Assembly (NCBI GenBank): GCA_024275165.1
Contig: JAJRZQ010000002.1
Coordinates: 124,001 to 188,000 of the forward strand
Length of the DNA stretch: 64,000 nucleotides
Direction of reading: 5' to 3'
Source of the DNA: a bacterium
Lineage (GTDB): Bacteria > SAR324 > XYD2-FULL-50-16
Part shown: positions 1-8,466 of the stretch, one piece after another
Position numbering within the stretch: position 1 is the stretch's first letter
Layout of the letters: each line of letters starts with the position of its first letter
Notes under the pieces: model-generated
Database searches by the model: none
Told to the model about the DNA's origin: nothing
Seen by the model: the letters and a program-made list of their open reading frames with translations, nothing else
Made by a program: the position numbers and the translations under genes

Positions 1-17
1 GATGGAGCTCACCTTAG

Positions 18-239
18 AGCAGGCCTTGGATTTACCGCCCCCCCCCGGATTGGGGGGGTGGGGCCGGGGTCGGTTTTATGCTCAAACCAGGGGGGAAAAG
101 CTTAAGCCTAGAAGAAGAAGGCCAAGCCTTAAGCCGTTTGGTTGCGATGGACCCAAGCTTAATCTTGGGCGGGCAAGGAATGCGAGAAGCCCCCTGGCGG
201 CAGTTAACCCAAGCGATGCAGGGATTGCGGGTAGGCTAA
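18..239 (+). other. possible 3' end of an unidentified coding region
   Basis: The frame ending with TAA at 237-239 is open back to position 18 and has gene-like composition from the ATG at 78 (start MLKPGGKSLSLEEEGQ, end MQGLRVG). Upstream of a run of nine or more C residues near position 40 the better-looking frame changes, so a homopolymer indel or frame slip is possible. The part around DPSLIL is faintly like the C-terminal part of periplasmic binding proteins, but this is not enough for a call. The window edge cuts whatever lies upstream. Confidence 0.2.
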
Positions 240-253
240 ATGCGCTTGGCCCC

Positions 254-1042
254 TTAAAAGAGAAACCAGATGGGACTGATATAAAAGGGGTCGTAGTAGT
301 GTTCGTAGGTGATAAAGGTGGACTGGGTGCCGTTGTCATCGTGATAGTCGTTGCTGTGGTGGTGTTCGAGCTGGTTGAGTCGTTCTTCTTCAGCGTGCAG
401 TTTCGCGTTGAGCTTGGCCCCGCGAGCAATGACATCTTGAATCACCGTTTCCCCGCTCACCCATTCTCCATCATCGCTGCGATAGGCAAGGTCTTCGATT
501 TGGATGGCACTGTCCACAATCTCCTCAATCTTTTTCCAGGTGAGCCCGCTGACTAAGTCGAATTGCCAGCCGTCGCGGTGATGATCGAAAAACCCCTCTT
601 TTAAAAAGCTTAAGAATACGAAGTCAGCGGGGTTGATCTGCTTAAACCAAGCAACGGCGATACGGAGGTCGCTAAAGCGTTCCTCATTGATATAGTCCTC
701 CCAATCTTCGTCATCCAATTCAAAAATCTTTTCAAAAGCAAAGCTGCCCTCTTCTAAATCCACCGCGGAATAGATATCGAAATGGGAAAGGTATTCTTCG
801 TAGCGGAGCTTTAAGTTGGCAAGCTTCTCTTGCCCTTTGGCGGTCAGGTGGTAGTTGTTTTTCTCGTCCAGTTAAAGGTAGTCCTTGGCCATCATATGGA
901 TGAACAGAGGTTCTAAGTCTTGATCGGCGCCTTCTAAGACCACGCTGAATGAATTGTTTTCATTGTGCAGCAAGTCGAGCAGCACTCCGGCCGCGTATTC
1001 CTTGCGTTGCGTTTCATCTAAGGAAAAGTGTTTTTGTCCCAT
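254..1042 (-). pseudogene. winged-helix-like protein interrupted by in-frame TAA
   Basis: The reading frame starts with ATG at 1042 (MGQKHFSLDETQRKEYAAG) and runs to a TAA at 254-256, giving 262 codons with one internal TAA at codon 57 (872-874). The same frame continues without loss on both sides of the stop. The residues around it (MMAKDYL, stop, LDEKNNYHLTAKGQEKL) look like the wing of a winged-helix domain. The rest is acidic and aromatic with a His/Asp-rich tail; I do not recognise a family. The start lies three bases after the tatD stop on the same strand, so it is the downstream gene of a tatD operon. Either a nonsense mutation has inactivated it, or the stop is read through; a separate downstream start (ATG or GTG after codon 57) would leave a shorter protein. 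The frame is clear, the function is not. Confidence 0.6.
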
Positions 1043-1045
1043 GGG

Positions 1046-1834
1046 TTAGATTGGCTTGATGCGGTTAAAGAGACGCAAACTGTTTTCCCAGCAAGCGTTT
1101 TTGAGCTGAGTTTCGGTAATTCGCAAAAAATTAGCGACAAAGCGGCCTACCAGAGGGAGGTAAGCGGGATAATTCATGCGGCCTCGGTGGGGCTTGGGGG
1201 CTAAAAAGGGGGCATCGGTTTCGAGTAGGATTTGGTTTAGAGGGGTTATTTTTAAAACCTCTCTTACATTTTCCCCCTTGGGAAAGGTGCAGATGCCATT
1301 GAAGGAAAGCAAATAACCCTTTTGTAAAATCTTTTCCGCTAAGCCAACCGTGCCGGTGAAAGAATGAAAAACCCCGCGGAGCCCGCTCCCTTGGAAGTCT
1401 TTTAAAAAGCCTTGGACTTGGCTCTCTGCGTCTCTGGCGTGAATGACGAGAGGCAGGCCTAATTCCAAGGCGATCTCAACTTGCCGGTAAAATACCTGGA
1501 CTTGGCTTTTTGAGTCTGCATGTCGGTAGTAAAAATCAAATCCGCATTCCCCGATTGCGACAACCTTGGTCTGGTTTTGAGCGGCCTCGTAAATGAATTG
1601 AAAGTCGGCCTCTCGGGCTTGGGCCGCTTCGTGGGGGTGTATGCCTAAGGCCCCGTGCAGAGCAGGCTGAGAGGCGATTAACGGAAGGATTTTTCGATTG
1701 GATTCATCCTTTGTGCCAATGGTTAACATCAGCCCCACTCCGGCCTGAATGGCTTGTTCCGCCAGGGGGCCCGCTTCTTGATCGAGCATGTCGAAATGGC
1801 AATGACTATCGAACCAGCTAATAGATAAATTCAT
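1046..1834 (-). CDS. tatD: TatD family metal-dependent deoxyribonuclease
   Basis: This is a TatD/YcfH-type hydrolase of 262 residues, the usual length. All metal-site blocks are visible: DSHCHFD near the N-terminus (HxH), GECGFDF (Glu), HARD and HSFTG (His), and ETDAPFLAP near the C-terminus (Asp). Family members are cytoplasmic 3'-5' exonucleases acting on DNA or RNA ends. The open frame extends upstream to 1915, but the ATG at 1834 (MNLSISWFDSHCHFD) puts the first metal motif at the usual distance from the N-terminus, and the upstream extension looks like non-coding translation. The stop is followed after three bases by the start of the interrupted winged-helix-like gene. Confidence 0.92.
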   Translation of the reverse strand: MNLSISWFDSHCHFDMLDQEAGPLAEQAIQAGVGLMLTIGTKDESNRKILPLIASQPALHGALGIHPHEAAQAREADFQFIYEAAQNQTKVVAIGECGFDFYYRHADSKSQVQVFYRQVEIALELGLPLVIHARDAESQVQGFLKDFQGSGLRGVFHSFTGTVGLAEKILQKGYLLSFNGICTFPKGENVREVLKITPLNQILLETDAPFLAPKPHRGRMNYPAYLPLVGRFVANFLRITETQLKNACWENSLRLFNRIKPI

Positions 1835-1957
1835 GAAATTTTTTAGTTTCGCTGTCCTAATTTTACTTAGAATTGCTCTAAGTATCAAGAGAAAAGGCGT
1901 CAAGAGGCTGGTCAAAGCCTGGGGAGCATGTTATTGGAGGGGGAGTAGAGGTTTAAA

Positions 1958-2140
1958 ATGAAAGAATCGTTTGAAAATAAACTATCCCAACTCGAAGAGA
2001 TTGTAAAAGCCTTAGAAGAAGGCGGCGGCAGCTTGGAAGAATCCCTAAAGTCTTTTGAGGTAGGGGTGAAGCTTAGCCGGGCCTGTCACAAGGAGTTGGC
2101 GGAAGCGCAAAAAAAAGTGGAAATCTTGATTCAAGACTAA
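1958..2140 (+). CDS. xseB: exodeoxyribonuclease VII small subunit
   Basis: The 60-residue protein starts MKESFENKLSQLEEIVKALE and has the two-helix layout of XseB, with the conserved pattern LEEIVKALEEGGGSLEESLKSFEVGVKL. It pairs with XseA to make exonuclease VII, which degrades single-stranded DNA to oligonucleotides; xseA is not in the window. It diverges from tatD with about 120 bases between starts. A purine-rich GGAGGGGGAGTAGAGG stretch lies upstream of the ATG. The next gene starts 25 bases after its stop, so the two are probably co-transcribed. Confidence 0.93.
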   Translation: MKESFENKLSQLEEIVKALEEGGGSLEESLKSFEVGVKLSRACHKELAEAQKKVEILIQD

Positions 2141-2165
2141 GAGGGCACAACCTCCACCCGTCCTT

Positions 2166-3143
2166 TTGAAGAGTAGTCCTTTCCTGCTTTTGTTGTTGCT
2201 TTTGCTGCCGGGGTGTTATTATTGGCAGGCCGGGGTGGGGCAGTGTAAGCTTATGCTGGGCCGGGTGCCCTTAGCCGAAGCGATTCGCGCGGAAAAAGAC
2301 CCTCAAATCAAAGCTCTCTTGGCCGAAGTCTCCCAGATCAAGCGTTGTGGAGAGCGCCATCTCGGCTTAAAACCAAGCCAAAATTACCAAACCTACTATT
2401 CGACCCCCTTGCCCGGGGTCACTTTTGTGGTGACCGCCGCCTACCCAGACCGCTTAGAGCGGTATCAATGGGGGTACCCTCTGTTGGGGAAGCTTCCCTA
2501 TCGGGGTTATTTTGATCCTGACGCGGCGCGGGCCTATGCGAAAGACCTCGAGGCAGAGGGCCTGGATGTTTGGATTTTTCCTTCTACGGCCTATTCGACC
2601 TTAGGCTGGCTGAACGACCCGATTACCACCCCCATGCTGCGCGCGGGGCGTTATGGCCTGGCAGAAAGTTTGCTGCATGAAATGGCCCATCAAACCTATT
2701 TTGTCCAGGGTCAGGGGGACTTTAACGAACAGCTTGCCAGTTTTGTAGGGGCGCAGGGGGCGAAGCTCTACCTCACTCAGGCAGAAGGGGTTTTGGAGTT
2801 GGCCGCTGCGCAAGCGAAAAAAGTGAAAGCAGATCAATTGAAAGAGGACTTAAAAGTCTTAAGGGGGCAGCTAGAGGCCCTGTTTGCTCAGCCCTTGCCA
2901 AAAAAAGAAATCTTAAGGCGGAAACAACAACTTTATCAAGCTTTTGCCCAAAGCCAGCGGGAGCAAACCCCAAAAGCCCCGGCGAGGCAATGGGAATTTA
3001 ATAACGCGCGTTTGCTGCTCTATGAACTGTATGAGGAAAAAAATCCTCTGTTTATTCAGTTGTGGCAGCAGGCGAGGGGGGACTGGGCTTTGTTTTGGCG
3101 GTTCGTGAAGGAGGATGCGAAAAAGCGGTTTCACTCTGGTTGA
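2166..3143 (+). CDS. putative aminopeptidase lipoprotein (COG4324 type)
   Basis: The 325-residue product begins with a hydrophobic signal ending in a lipobox (LLPGC near residue 17), so it should be a lipid-anchored envelope protein. The middle contains HEMAHQTYF (about residues 172-180), an HExxH zinc-binding motif, followed by NEQLASFVG, whose Glu can serve as the third zinc ligand. This arrangement matches the predicted aminopeptidases of COG4324/PF10023. The C-terminal third is rich in Lys, Gln and Ala and probably helical. The start used is a TTG at 2166, only 25 bases after xseB; no better ATG lies near the signal sequence. Substrate is unknown. Confidence 0.8.
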   Translation: MKSSPFLLLLLLLLPGCYYWQAGVGQCKLMLGRVPLAEAIRAEKDPQIKALLAEVSQIKRCGERHLGLKPSQNYQTYYSTPLPGVTFVVTAAYPDRLERYQWGYPLLGKLPYRGYFDPDAARAYAKDLEAEGLDVWIFPSTAYSTLGWLNDPITTPMLRAGRYGLAESLLHEMAHQTYFVQGQGDFNEQLASFVGAQGAKLYLTQAEGVLELAAAQAKKVKADQLKEDLKVLRGQLEALFAQPLPKKEILRRKQQLYQAFAQSQREQTPKAPARQWEFNNARLLLYELYEEKNPLFIQLWQQARGDWALFWRFVKEDAKKRFHSG

Positions 3144-3145
3144 AA

Positions 3146-3394
3146 CTAGATTTTTACCTTTTTGAGCGGTTTGGGGTTGGGCTTAAGACGATAAATTTTT
3201 TCTAGGCCCGCGAGTTGTTTGGGTTTTTGTTGGCAAGCATTGCAGAGGGCGACCCACTGTTCGGCGTGGTACCAGATACGAAAGTAGTCGTCGGGGGCGA
3301 CCATTTGAAAGACACAGCGCTCCACGCTGCCTTGAGCGGTGCAATGTTGTTTGTACTTGGTGAGGAGTTTTAAATAGATCTTTTTGTTTCCCAT
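3146..3394 (-). CDS. small basic protein of unknown function
   Basis: An 82-residue frame, convergent with the aminopeptidase gene and separated from its stop by two bases. The sequence starts MGNKKIYLKLLTKYKQHC, has four Cys (including CNAC), aromatic residues in the middle and a Lys/Pro-rich tail. I do not recognise a family. The tight convergent packing and protein-like composition argue that it is real. No strong ribosome binding site is visible upstream. Confidence 0.5.
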   Translation of the reverse strand: MGNKKIYLKLLTKYKQHCTAQGSVERCVFQMVAPDDYFRIWYHAEQWVALCNACQQKPKQLAGLEKIYRLKPNPKPLKKVKI

Positions 3395-3740
3395 AGGGGT
3401 ATATATTGAGGGCGGAGCAGAGCTTTTTTTATGTTTCCTCCTATAAAATAGCTCAACTTGGGCCGGGAGACCAAGAAATAATTGGTCAAAATATCAACAG
3501 GAACAGGAGGAGGTGTAGGTGGATAATGCCTATGATAACAAATTATTACAATAAAACCCTAGGTAAATATACAAAACAAATACCCTAGGGGGAACACCGG
3601 ATTGAAAAAAAATCGTCTTCAGGAATCAGGAAGTGAATTTCTAATCGCTAAACAAATCAATGTATTTTGCTTTTGATTTGGGGTTGATTCGGTACCCATA
3701 GTATTTCTATGCAAGCTGGCCTGATCTAGGAGAAGCCTAC

Positions 3741-3849
3741 AGCCCGCTACCGCGGTCGGCGGGGCGGCTCGCGCGGGCGCTCGCCGGGTATAAGCGCCCC
3801 CGCAATTTTAATATGCTCCGCAGGCCGGGGCTGAAAGCCCCAGACCCCA
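3741..3849 (+). repeat. GC-rich dispersed repeat, copy A
   Basis: About 105 bases that match, in inverted orientation, 60617-60720. Shared blocks include the GC-rich run around GGGGCGGCTCGCGCG, the segment TATGCTCCGC, and the small palindrome GGGGCTGAAAGCCCC next to AGACCCC. The two copies differ at scattered positions and small indels, as expected for an old dispersed repeat. No coding capacity is evident. Confidence 0.75.
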
Positions 3850-3913
3850 GTGGTTTTTTAGATTGGGAACCATACACACGCCGGATTTATAAACCATCTC
3901 TGGCCTTGCAAGA

Positions 3914-3934
3914 AACTCTGAGTTTTTCAGAGTT
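3914..3934. terminator. perfect hairpin next to fliQ stop, MITE-end related
   Basis: AACTCTGA and TCAGAGTT form an 8-bp stem around a GTTTT or, on the other strand, AAAAC loop. It begins four bases beyond the fliQ stop codon. The same CTCTGAAAAAC core forms the ends of the 210-bp repeat described at 14118. It may end the fliP-fliQ transcript, although a long U-tract is lacking on that strand. Confidence 0.5.
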
Positions 3935-3937
3935 GCT

Positions 3938-4210
3938 TTAAAAACCGAGATAAAAAGGAATGTTGTTGAACACCTTGGCCATGTATTCGGTGGCGGTGCT
4001 TAAAAACCAGGGGAGGAAGAGCATCAAGGCGATCATCACCCCGGCCATCTTGGGGATAATCGCTAAAGTCATTTCTTGAATTTGCGTTACTGCCTGAAAA
4101 ATCGAGACCAACAAACCTAAAACCAGCGCGATTAAAAGCAGCGGAGCGGCCAACTTGGTGGCCACCAGCATGGCCTCGCTCGCTAGGGTAATCACCAGTT
4201 CGGGGGTCAT
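3938..4210 (-). CDS. fliQ: flagellar export protein FliQ
   Basis: The 90-residue protein has the size and two-helix membrane topology of FliQ, with N-terminal MTPELVITLASEAMLVATKLAAP and the second segment around MAGVMIALMLFLPWFL. FliQ is part of the FliPQR core of the flagellar type III export gate in the inner membrane. Its ATG overlaps the fliP stop by four bases (ATGA), so the pair is translationally coupled. In many genomes fliR follows, but here a hairpin and repeats lie directly downstream and no fliR is present. Confidence 0.95.
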   Translation of the reverse strand: MTPELVITLASEAMLVATKLAAPLLLIALVLGLLVSIFQAVTQIQEMTLAIIPKMAGVMIALMLFLPWFLSTATEYMAKVFNNIPFYLGF

Positions 4211-4983
4211 GGGCTCACTCCCGTAAAGCTCTGGACCAAGCTGCCGGTGATCAGGTACCAGCCGTCAACCAAGACAAAGAGCATGAGTTTAAAGGGCAAA
4301 GAGATCATAATGGGGGGGAGCATCATCATCCCCATGGCCATTAAAACCGAAGAAACGACCATATCAATCACCAAAAAGGGGATGTAGATAATAAATCCCA
4401 TTTGAAAAGCGGTTTTTAATTCGCTGATCACAAAAGCGGGAATCACCACCCAAATGGGAACATCCGCGATATTTTGCGGTCGTTTGATCTTGGCGATGCG
4501 GACAAACAAGGCCAAATCCTTTTCTCGGGTATAGGTCACCATAAAGCGCTTGATAGGGCGTACCGCCCGTTCCATGGCCTCTTCTTGCCCAATTTTCTTG
4601 GCAAAGTAGGGGCTCAGGGCCTCGTCATAGATCTTGCCCCAGGTGGGGGCCATGAGGAAAAAGGTCAAAAACATGGCAAATCCAAGCAACACCTGATTGG
4701 GTGGGGATTGCTGGGTGCCCAAGGCGTTGCGCAAAAAGCCCAAGACGATGATGATGCGGGTAAAGCTGGTGGTCAATAAAAGCAATGCCGGGGCCAGGGT
4801 CAAGACCGATAAGAGGGCGATGACCTGCAAGGTGCTGGCAACTTGATCCGGGTTGCTGGAGCGGCCGATTTCTAAGTTGAAGCTGGGGATGGGAACTTGG
4901 CTCTGCGCCAGCAAGGGTAAGGCCCATAGGCACCCTACCAGGGGGAGTAAGAGCGTCTTGAGGGAGAGTTTGTTCCAGGTCAT
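4207..4983 (-). CDS. fliP: flagellar export protein FliP
   Basis: FliP forms the export-gate channel for flagellar proteins. The product has a cleavable-type N-terminal hydrophobic signal (start MTWNKLSLKTLLLPL), then the conserved blocks SFTRIIIVLGFLRNALGTQQ-type, PPNQVLLG, VPIWVVIPAFVISELKTAFQ and a hydrophobic hairpin ending MISLPFKLMLFVLVDGW. The open frame reaches back to a TTG at 5031 with ATGs at 5013 and 5010; I prefer the ATG at 4983 because it gives a compact signal peptide, but no start has a clear ribosome binding site. It is followed by overlapping fliQ. Confidence 0.95.
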   Translation of the reverse strand: MTWNKLSLKTLLLPLVGCLWALPLLAQSQVPIPSFNLEIGRSSNPDQVASTLQVIALLSVLTLAPALLLLTTSFTRIIIVLGFLRNALGTQQSPPNQVLLGFAMFLTFFLMAPTWGKIYDEALSPYFAKKIGQEEAMERAVRPIKRFMVTYTREKDLALFVRIAKIKRPQNIADVPIWVVIPAFVISELKTAFQMGFIIYIPFLVIDMVVSSVLMAMGMMMLPPIMISLPFKLMLFVLVDGWYLITGSLVQSFTGVSP

Positions 4984-5043
4984 GCTGCATTGTAATTGGG
5001 TTCGTGTCATCATGCCAAAGCCTAGGGGCAACCGTCAACAAAG

Positions 5044-7347
5044 TTAGGCAAGGGGGAAGAGCAGACGGGCTAGTTCGTTCATCCATTCGGCAATGAATTT
5101 TTGGCGTTGCGCAAAAGCATCCCAATCCATGATGGGCCGCAGCTCTGTCGCGATTTGCCCTGCTTCTCTCTCGGTTTTTTGGAGGTGCGCTTCCAGTTTT
5201 GCATCCGGTTGAGGGCCTCTTTTTTGCGCCATGCGGGCCATGGCTGTTTGGAGTTGAAAGTATTGGTTGATCTTCTCATAGACCGGGCGTAAATCCTGGG
5301 GGGGTTTGCCTTTCCAGGGGGGTTGAAAGTATCGGTGGCGAGCGATGAGCCCGCTGAAATTTCGTTTGAATTTTTCTTGCTGGTTTTGGGCAAAGCCGGG
5401 GGGAAGCCGTCGATAGGCCCGCGCCGCCTCAAAGAGTTCATGGATGAAATTATAGGGCAATTCGAGGATCAAGGCCTCTTTTTGATCTTGAATGAGAAAG
5501 TCGTTGGAACTGGCTAAGATGTAGACCTGTACCCCTGTTGGGGTATAGGATTTTGCCAAGCGCGCGTCAAAGGCGATTTTTTGGGTGAGGTTGCTCAGAT
5601 AAAGCTGAAAATCCTTTTCTTGGTTTTGTTCTATTGCCAGATTGATGGCCAGTCGCAAGCTGGGTAGGTGGTGATGCCGATATTTTAAGGCCAGGCGAAT
5701 GGCATCGTAGGCAGCGGAAAATTTTTGTTGCAAGACTAAGGCAACGGCCTTGTGAAAGTCGTTTTCGCGATAATGGGGGATGATGGATTCAATGACTAAG
5801 GTGCTTTTGCCCAACTCGGTTCCTAAGTTCAGGCGGATCTGTTCATGGGCCGCTAAGTCCCAAGCGTAGATATCTCGGCTCTGTTTCAGTAATTGAGAGA
5901 GTTGATAGTAGCCCTTGGCCCTTTGGGGGGAAAAAATTTTCTCCTGCGCTTGCACAAAACGGTATTGATCTTTGAGCCAGGGAAGCAGCAAACTCCCGGC
6001 GAGTATTAAAATCCCTAAAGAAAGGCCTAATTTTGCCGGTAGGGAGGGGATAACCCCCTTGTTGATCCGAGGCTGGTTGAGGCGAAAGAGGAAAGCCATC
6101 CAGGCCCAATAGGGGATGAAGCTGACTACCATTCTCGGGGATACGGAAACCAAAGAGTGGACCAAGTAGGCAAACAACCCGCCGGCAATGCCCAGAGCGA
6201 GCCAGCGGGCCTCGTTTTCTTGGGCGAGGAGCGCTTTTTTCGCGGCGAAAAATAACTGCGCCCATAAAAAGAGATAGGCCGCAAAAACCAGCAGACCGCC
6301 TTCTTGCAACAGTTCCAGCAACTCGGAATGGGCATGGTTGTAGCTGCTTTCTTGATGCAGCAAGGCGGCGTAAGGGGTCACATAGGTAAAAAAGAGGCTG
6401 TAGCTGCTCCCCAACCCCCAACCCCAGAGGGGAGAAGCGCTAAAAGAGCTCCAGGCCGCTTGCCAGGGGATCCAGCGCCCAATCCAAGCCCGGGCGGAAA
6501 AAAGTTCTAAAAACCGGCTGCTCGTGTGTGTGGGCCCGAAAAGCAAAAAAAGACCGAGGGTGAGCAGAGCGAGCAGAAAAAGCACCCCGGAGCCGAGCAG
6601 GAATTTTTTTAAGCCCTGGCGGTTAAATTGTCGTAAGCGAATCCAGGTCATGAGCCACAAGGCAAGGCCTAGGGCAAAAATAGCCGCGCGGGTCTGGGCC
6701 AAAAAGAGGGCGATGAGGCCAAAGACAAGGCCGTAACCGCATAATTTTCGCAAAAAAGGGAGCTGGTTCCAGTTGCCAAAAGCCTCCCAGGGGCGGGCAA
6801 TGGCGATGAGCACGGGCAGCCCTTGAATCAGGGCCCCGCTCATGTAATTGCGATGTCCGTAGCTCGCTTGCGGGTAGGCCCCTGGGGTAAGGATAAACTC
6901 CACCAGCGACCAAACCCCGCTGAGGATCGCCACCACCGCGACCCAGCCGAAAAAGACGCGAATTTTAGCCTGGTCGTCCAGTTGGATCAAGAGGAGAAAA
7001 AACCATAAAAAGGCTAAAATGAGGCTCGCCAGTTCATAGGCAAAGTTATAATTAAAGGCCATCTGACTGTGCAGCAGGCCCGGTTGCCGGGTCAGGATGA
7101 GCAGCAAGGGGGCGGCGAGCCAGAGCGGATCGACCTCAATTTGGGTCTCTTTCTTCTTGAGAAATAGAGTGAGTACCAAGCCGCAAAGGCCGACCCAAAC
7201 TAGGGCGAGCTTATAACTGTTGACCTGATAAAAGGCGTGGGAATAAGTGAGGTTGATCCATAAAAAAAAGAAACCCAGTCCGGTAGCGGGTTGCTGGAAA
7301 AAGCGCAGGGTTTTTTGGGTTAAAGAAGGGGTATTGTGCAGGCTCAA
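5044..7347 (-). CDS. O-antigen ligase/polymerase family membrane protein
   Basis: The 767-residue protein has ten or more hydrophobic segments in its first two thirds and the PF04932 (Wzy_C/WaaL) signature region, with YGHRNYMSGAL, QTRAAIFALGLALW and a large periplasmic loop before SSYNHAHSELLELLQEGGLL. The NHAHSELLE block is typical of O-antigen ligase and related polymerases that act on lipid-linked glycans in the inner membrane. After the last membrane segment comes a soluble tail of about 300 residues, rich in helices and probably TPR-like, which is also seen in some large family members. Ligase versus polymerase versus protein glycosyltransferase cannot be settled from sequence. It lies upstream of fliP on the same strand, with 60 bases between its stop and the chosen fliP start. 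Confidence 0.82.
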   Translation of the reverse strand: MSLHNTPSLTQKTLRFFQQPATGLGFFFLWINLTYSHAFYQVNSYKLALVWVGLCGLVLTLFLKKKETQIEVDPLWLAAPLLLILTRQPGLLHSQMAFNYNFAYELASLILAFLWFFLLLIQLDDQAKIRVFFGWVAVVAILSGVWSLVEFILTPGAYPQASYGHRNYMSGALIQGLPVLIAIARPWEAFGNWNQLPFLRKLCGYGLVFGLIALFLAQTRAAIFALGLALWLMTWIRLRQFNRQGLKKFLLGSGVLFLLALLTLGLFLLFGPTHTSSRFLELFSARAWIGRWIPWQAAWSSFSASPLWGWGLGSSYSLFFTYVTPYAALLHQESSYNHAHSELLELLQEGGLLVFAAYLFLWAQLFFAAKKALLAQENEARWLALGIAGGLFAYLVHSLVSVSPRMVVSFIPYWAWMAFLFRLNQPRINKGVIPSLPAKLGLSLGILILAGSLLLPWLKDQYRFVQAQEKIFSPQRAKGYYQLSQLLKQSRDIYAWDLAAHEQIRLNLGTELGKSTLVIESIIPHYRENDFHKAVALVLQQKFSAAYDAIRLALKYRHHHLPSLRLAINLAIEQNQEKDFQLYLSNLTQKIAFDARLAKSYTPTGVQVYILASSNDFLIQDQKEALILELPYNFIHELFEAARAYRRLPPGFAQNQQEKFKRNFSGLIARHRYFQPPWKGKPPQDLRPVYEKINQYFQLQTAMARMAQKRGPQPDAKLEAHLQKTEREAGQIATELRPIMDWDAFAQRQKFIAEWMNELARLLFPLA

Positions 7348-7558
7348 ATTGGTTCCATTGGGTATGGGTCTTCCCCTGACGGCTAATGGGCGTTAGCGGT
7401 GGTTGCTTGTGCGAGAGTTCGGGTTTTTTTCTCCCTTGGCTCCCATTGTGCAAGAAGGGTTGAAAGAGATCAAGCAATTGCGTATAATCAGATTGAGATT
7501 CTTGTTGTTGTTGGTTTGGAAAAATGGCCTCAATTCGACTTGACCCGGTCTTTCTCTT

Positions 7559-8437
7559 TTGGCGACCTTGAGCCCCAGTGAGGCCTTCGAGCCGAGGGCG
7601 CTACTGTTTTTTTTAGGAATTATCTTGATTGATTCTGTTTTTCAACTTCTTTTTCGCTACGAAAAGCCCTTAAGCCGCCAGAAAATTGGCTTAACCTTAG
7701 GAAACCCGAAGGGGGTCAAAGAGCTTTTGAGCCACTTGAATCAAGATGATCGCTTTATCGCCTTAGAGGATGATCACTGGCAGGCCGCGGCGATGGAAGA
7801 CCTGGTTGAGGATCAAGACTTAGAAGAGGTCGAGTTTCTCATTACCGACTTGGAAACGACCGGCCCGGCCAAGGGGCAAGACCGCATTATTGACATCGCG
7901 GCGATTAAACTGCAAGGGGGAATAGAGCGAGACCGCTTTGAGTCTTTAATCAACCCGGAGATGCGTATTTCCTCCACGATTCATCGGCTGACGGGGATCA
8001 ACGATGAAATGGTGCGCAAGGCCCCGACCATTGAAACCCTGCTGCCCGATTTTTTGCGTTTTGCCAAGGGCGGCGTTTTTGTCGCGCACAATGCCCTGTT
8101 TGATTTCGCCTTTATCAGCCATGAGGTTCGGAGGCTGAATCTAGAGCCTTTACATAAACGAATTGAAATCTGCACTTTTCGCATGGCGAGAAAGCTTCTT
8201 CCCGATTTAAAGGCCTGTGGGCTCAATGGCCTGTGCGAGTTTTACGGGTACCAGATGATGGATCGCCACCGGGCCATGCCCGATGTGGAAGCAACCGCCT
8301 ATTTTTTAACCCAATTTTTAGCTGATTTAAAAGAAAGGGGGGTGAACACGCTGCATCAATTGATCCGCTTTCAGCTCGAAGCGCTCAGCGACTCAGATGT
8401 GCATAAAAAGATCAAGCGGTACAAGCGCAAACTCTAG
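7559..8437 (+). CDS. DnaQ-like 3'-5' exonuclease
   Basis: Residues about 95-265 form a DEDDh exonuclease domain: ITDLETTG (first Asp and Glu), VAHNALFDFAFI (second Asp) and RHRAMPDVEAT (His and third Asp). This resembles the epsilon subunit of DNA polymerase III and stand-alone DnaQ-like enzymes that remove nucleotides from DNA or RNA 3' ends. The roughly 90-residue N-terminal extension begins with a hydrophobic patch and may be a small winged-helix-like region. The only in-frame start close to the upstream TGA (7541) is a TTG at 7559, so the true start is uncertain. The gspE-like gene follows 20-30 bases downstream. Confidence 0.82.
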   Translation: MATLSPSEAFEPRALLFFLGIILIDSVFQLLFRYEKPLSRQKIGLTLGNPKGVKELLSHLNQDDRFIALEDDHWQAAAMEDLVEDQDLEEVEFLITDLETTGPAKGQDRIIDIAAIKLQGGIERDRFESLINPEMRISSTIHRLTGINDEMVRKAPTIETLLPDFLRFAKGGVFVAHNALFDFAFISHEVRRLNLEPLHKRIEICTFRMARKLLPDLKACGLNGLCEFYGYQMMDRHRAMPDVEATAYFLTQFLADLKERGVNTLHQLIRFQLEALSDSDVHKKIKRYKRKL

Positions 8438-8466
8438 ATGCGTAAAGGTCCGTCAAGGTGGCAATC

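Larger units (their letters stand above)
3395..3937. other. gene-free spacer with repeat remnants
   Basis: No convincing gene is seen in this 540-base stretch. It holds a GC-rich repeat at 3741-3849 that recurs inverted at 60617-60720, and a perfect hairpin at 3914-3934 related to the ends of the MITE-like repeat found elsewhere in the window. The rest is AT-rich. CCCTAGG occurs twice about 30 bases apart near 3560-3590. Confidence 0.6.

Noticed and set aside
2-556. A 184-residue plus-strand frame at the window start
   Set aside because: It runs antisense through the winged-helix-like gene and has low-complexity composition after residue 90.
4625-6421. Long antisense or alternative-frame ORFs over fliP and the O-antigen ligase gene
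   Set aside because: Arg/Pro/Gly-rich shadow translations of GC-rich real genes.
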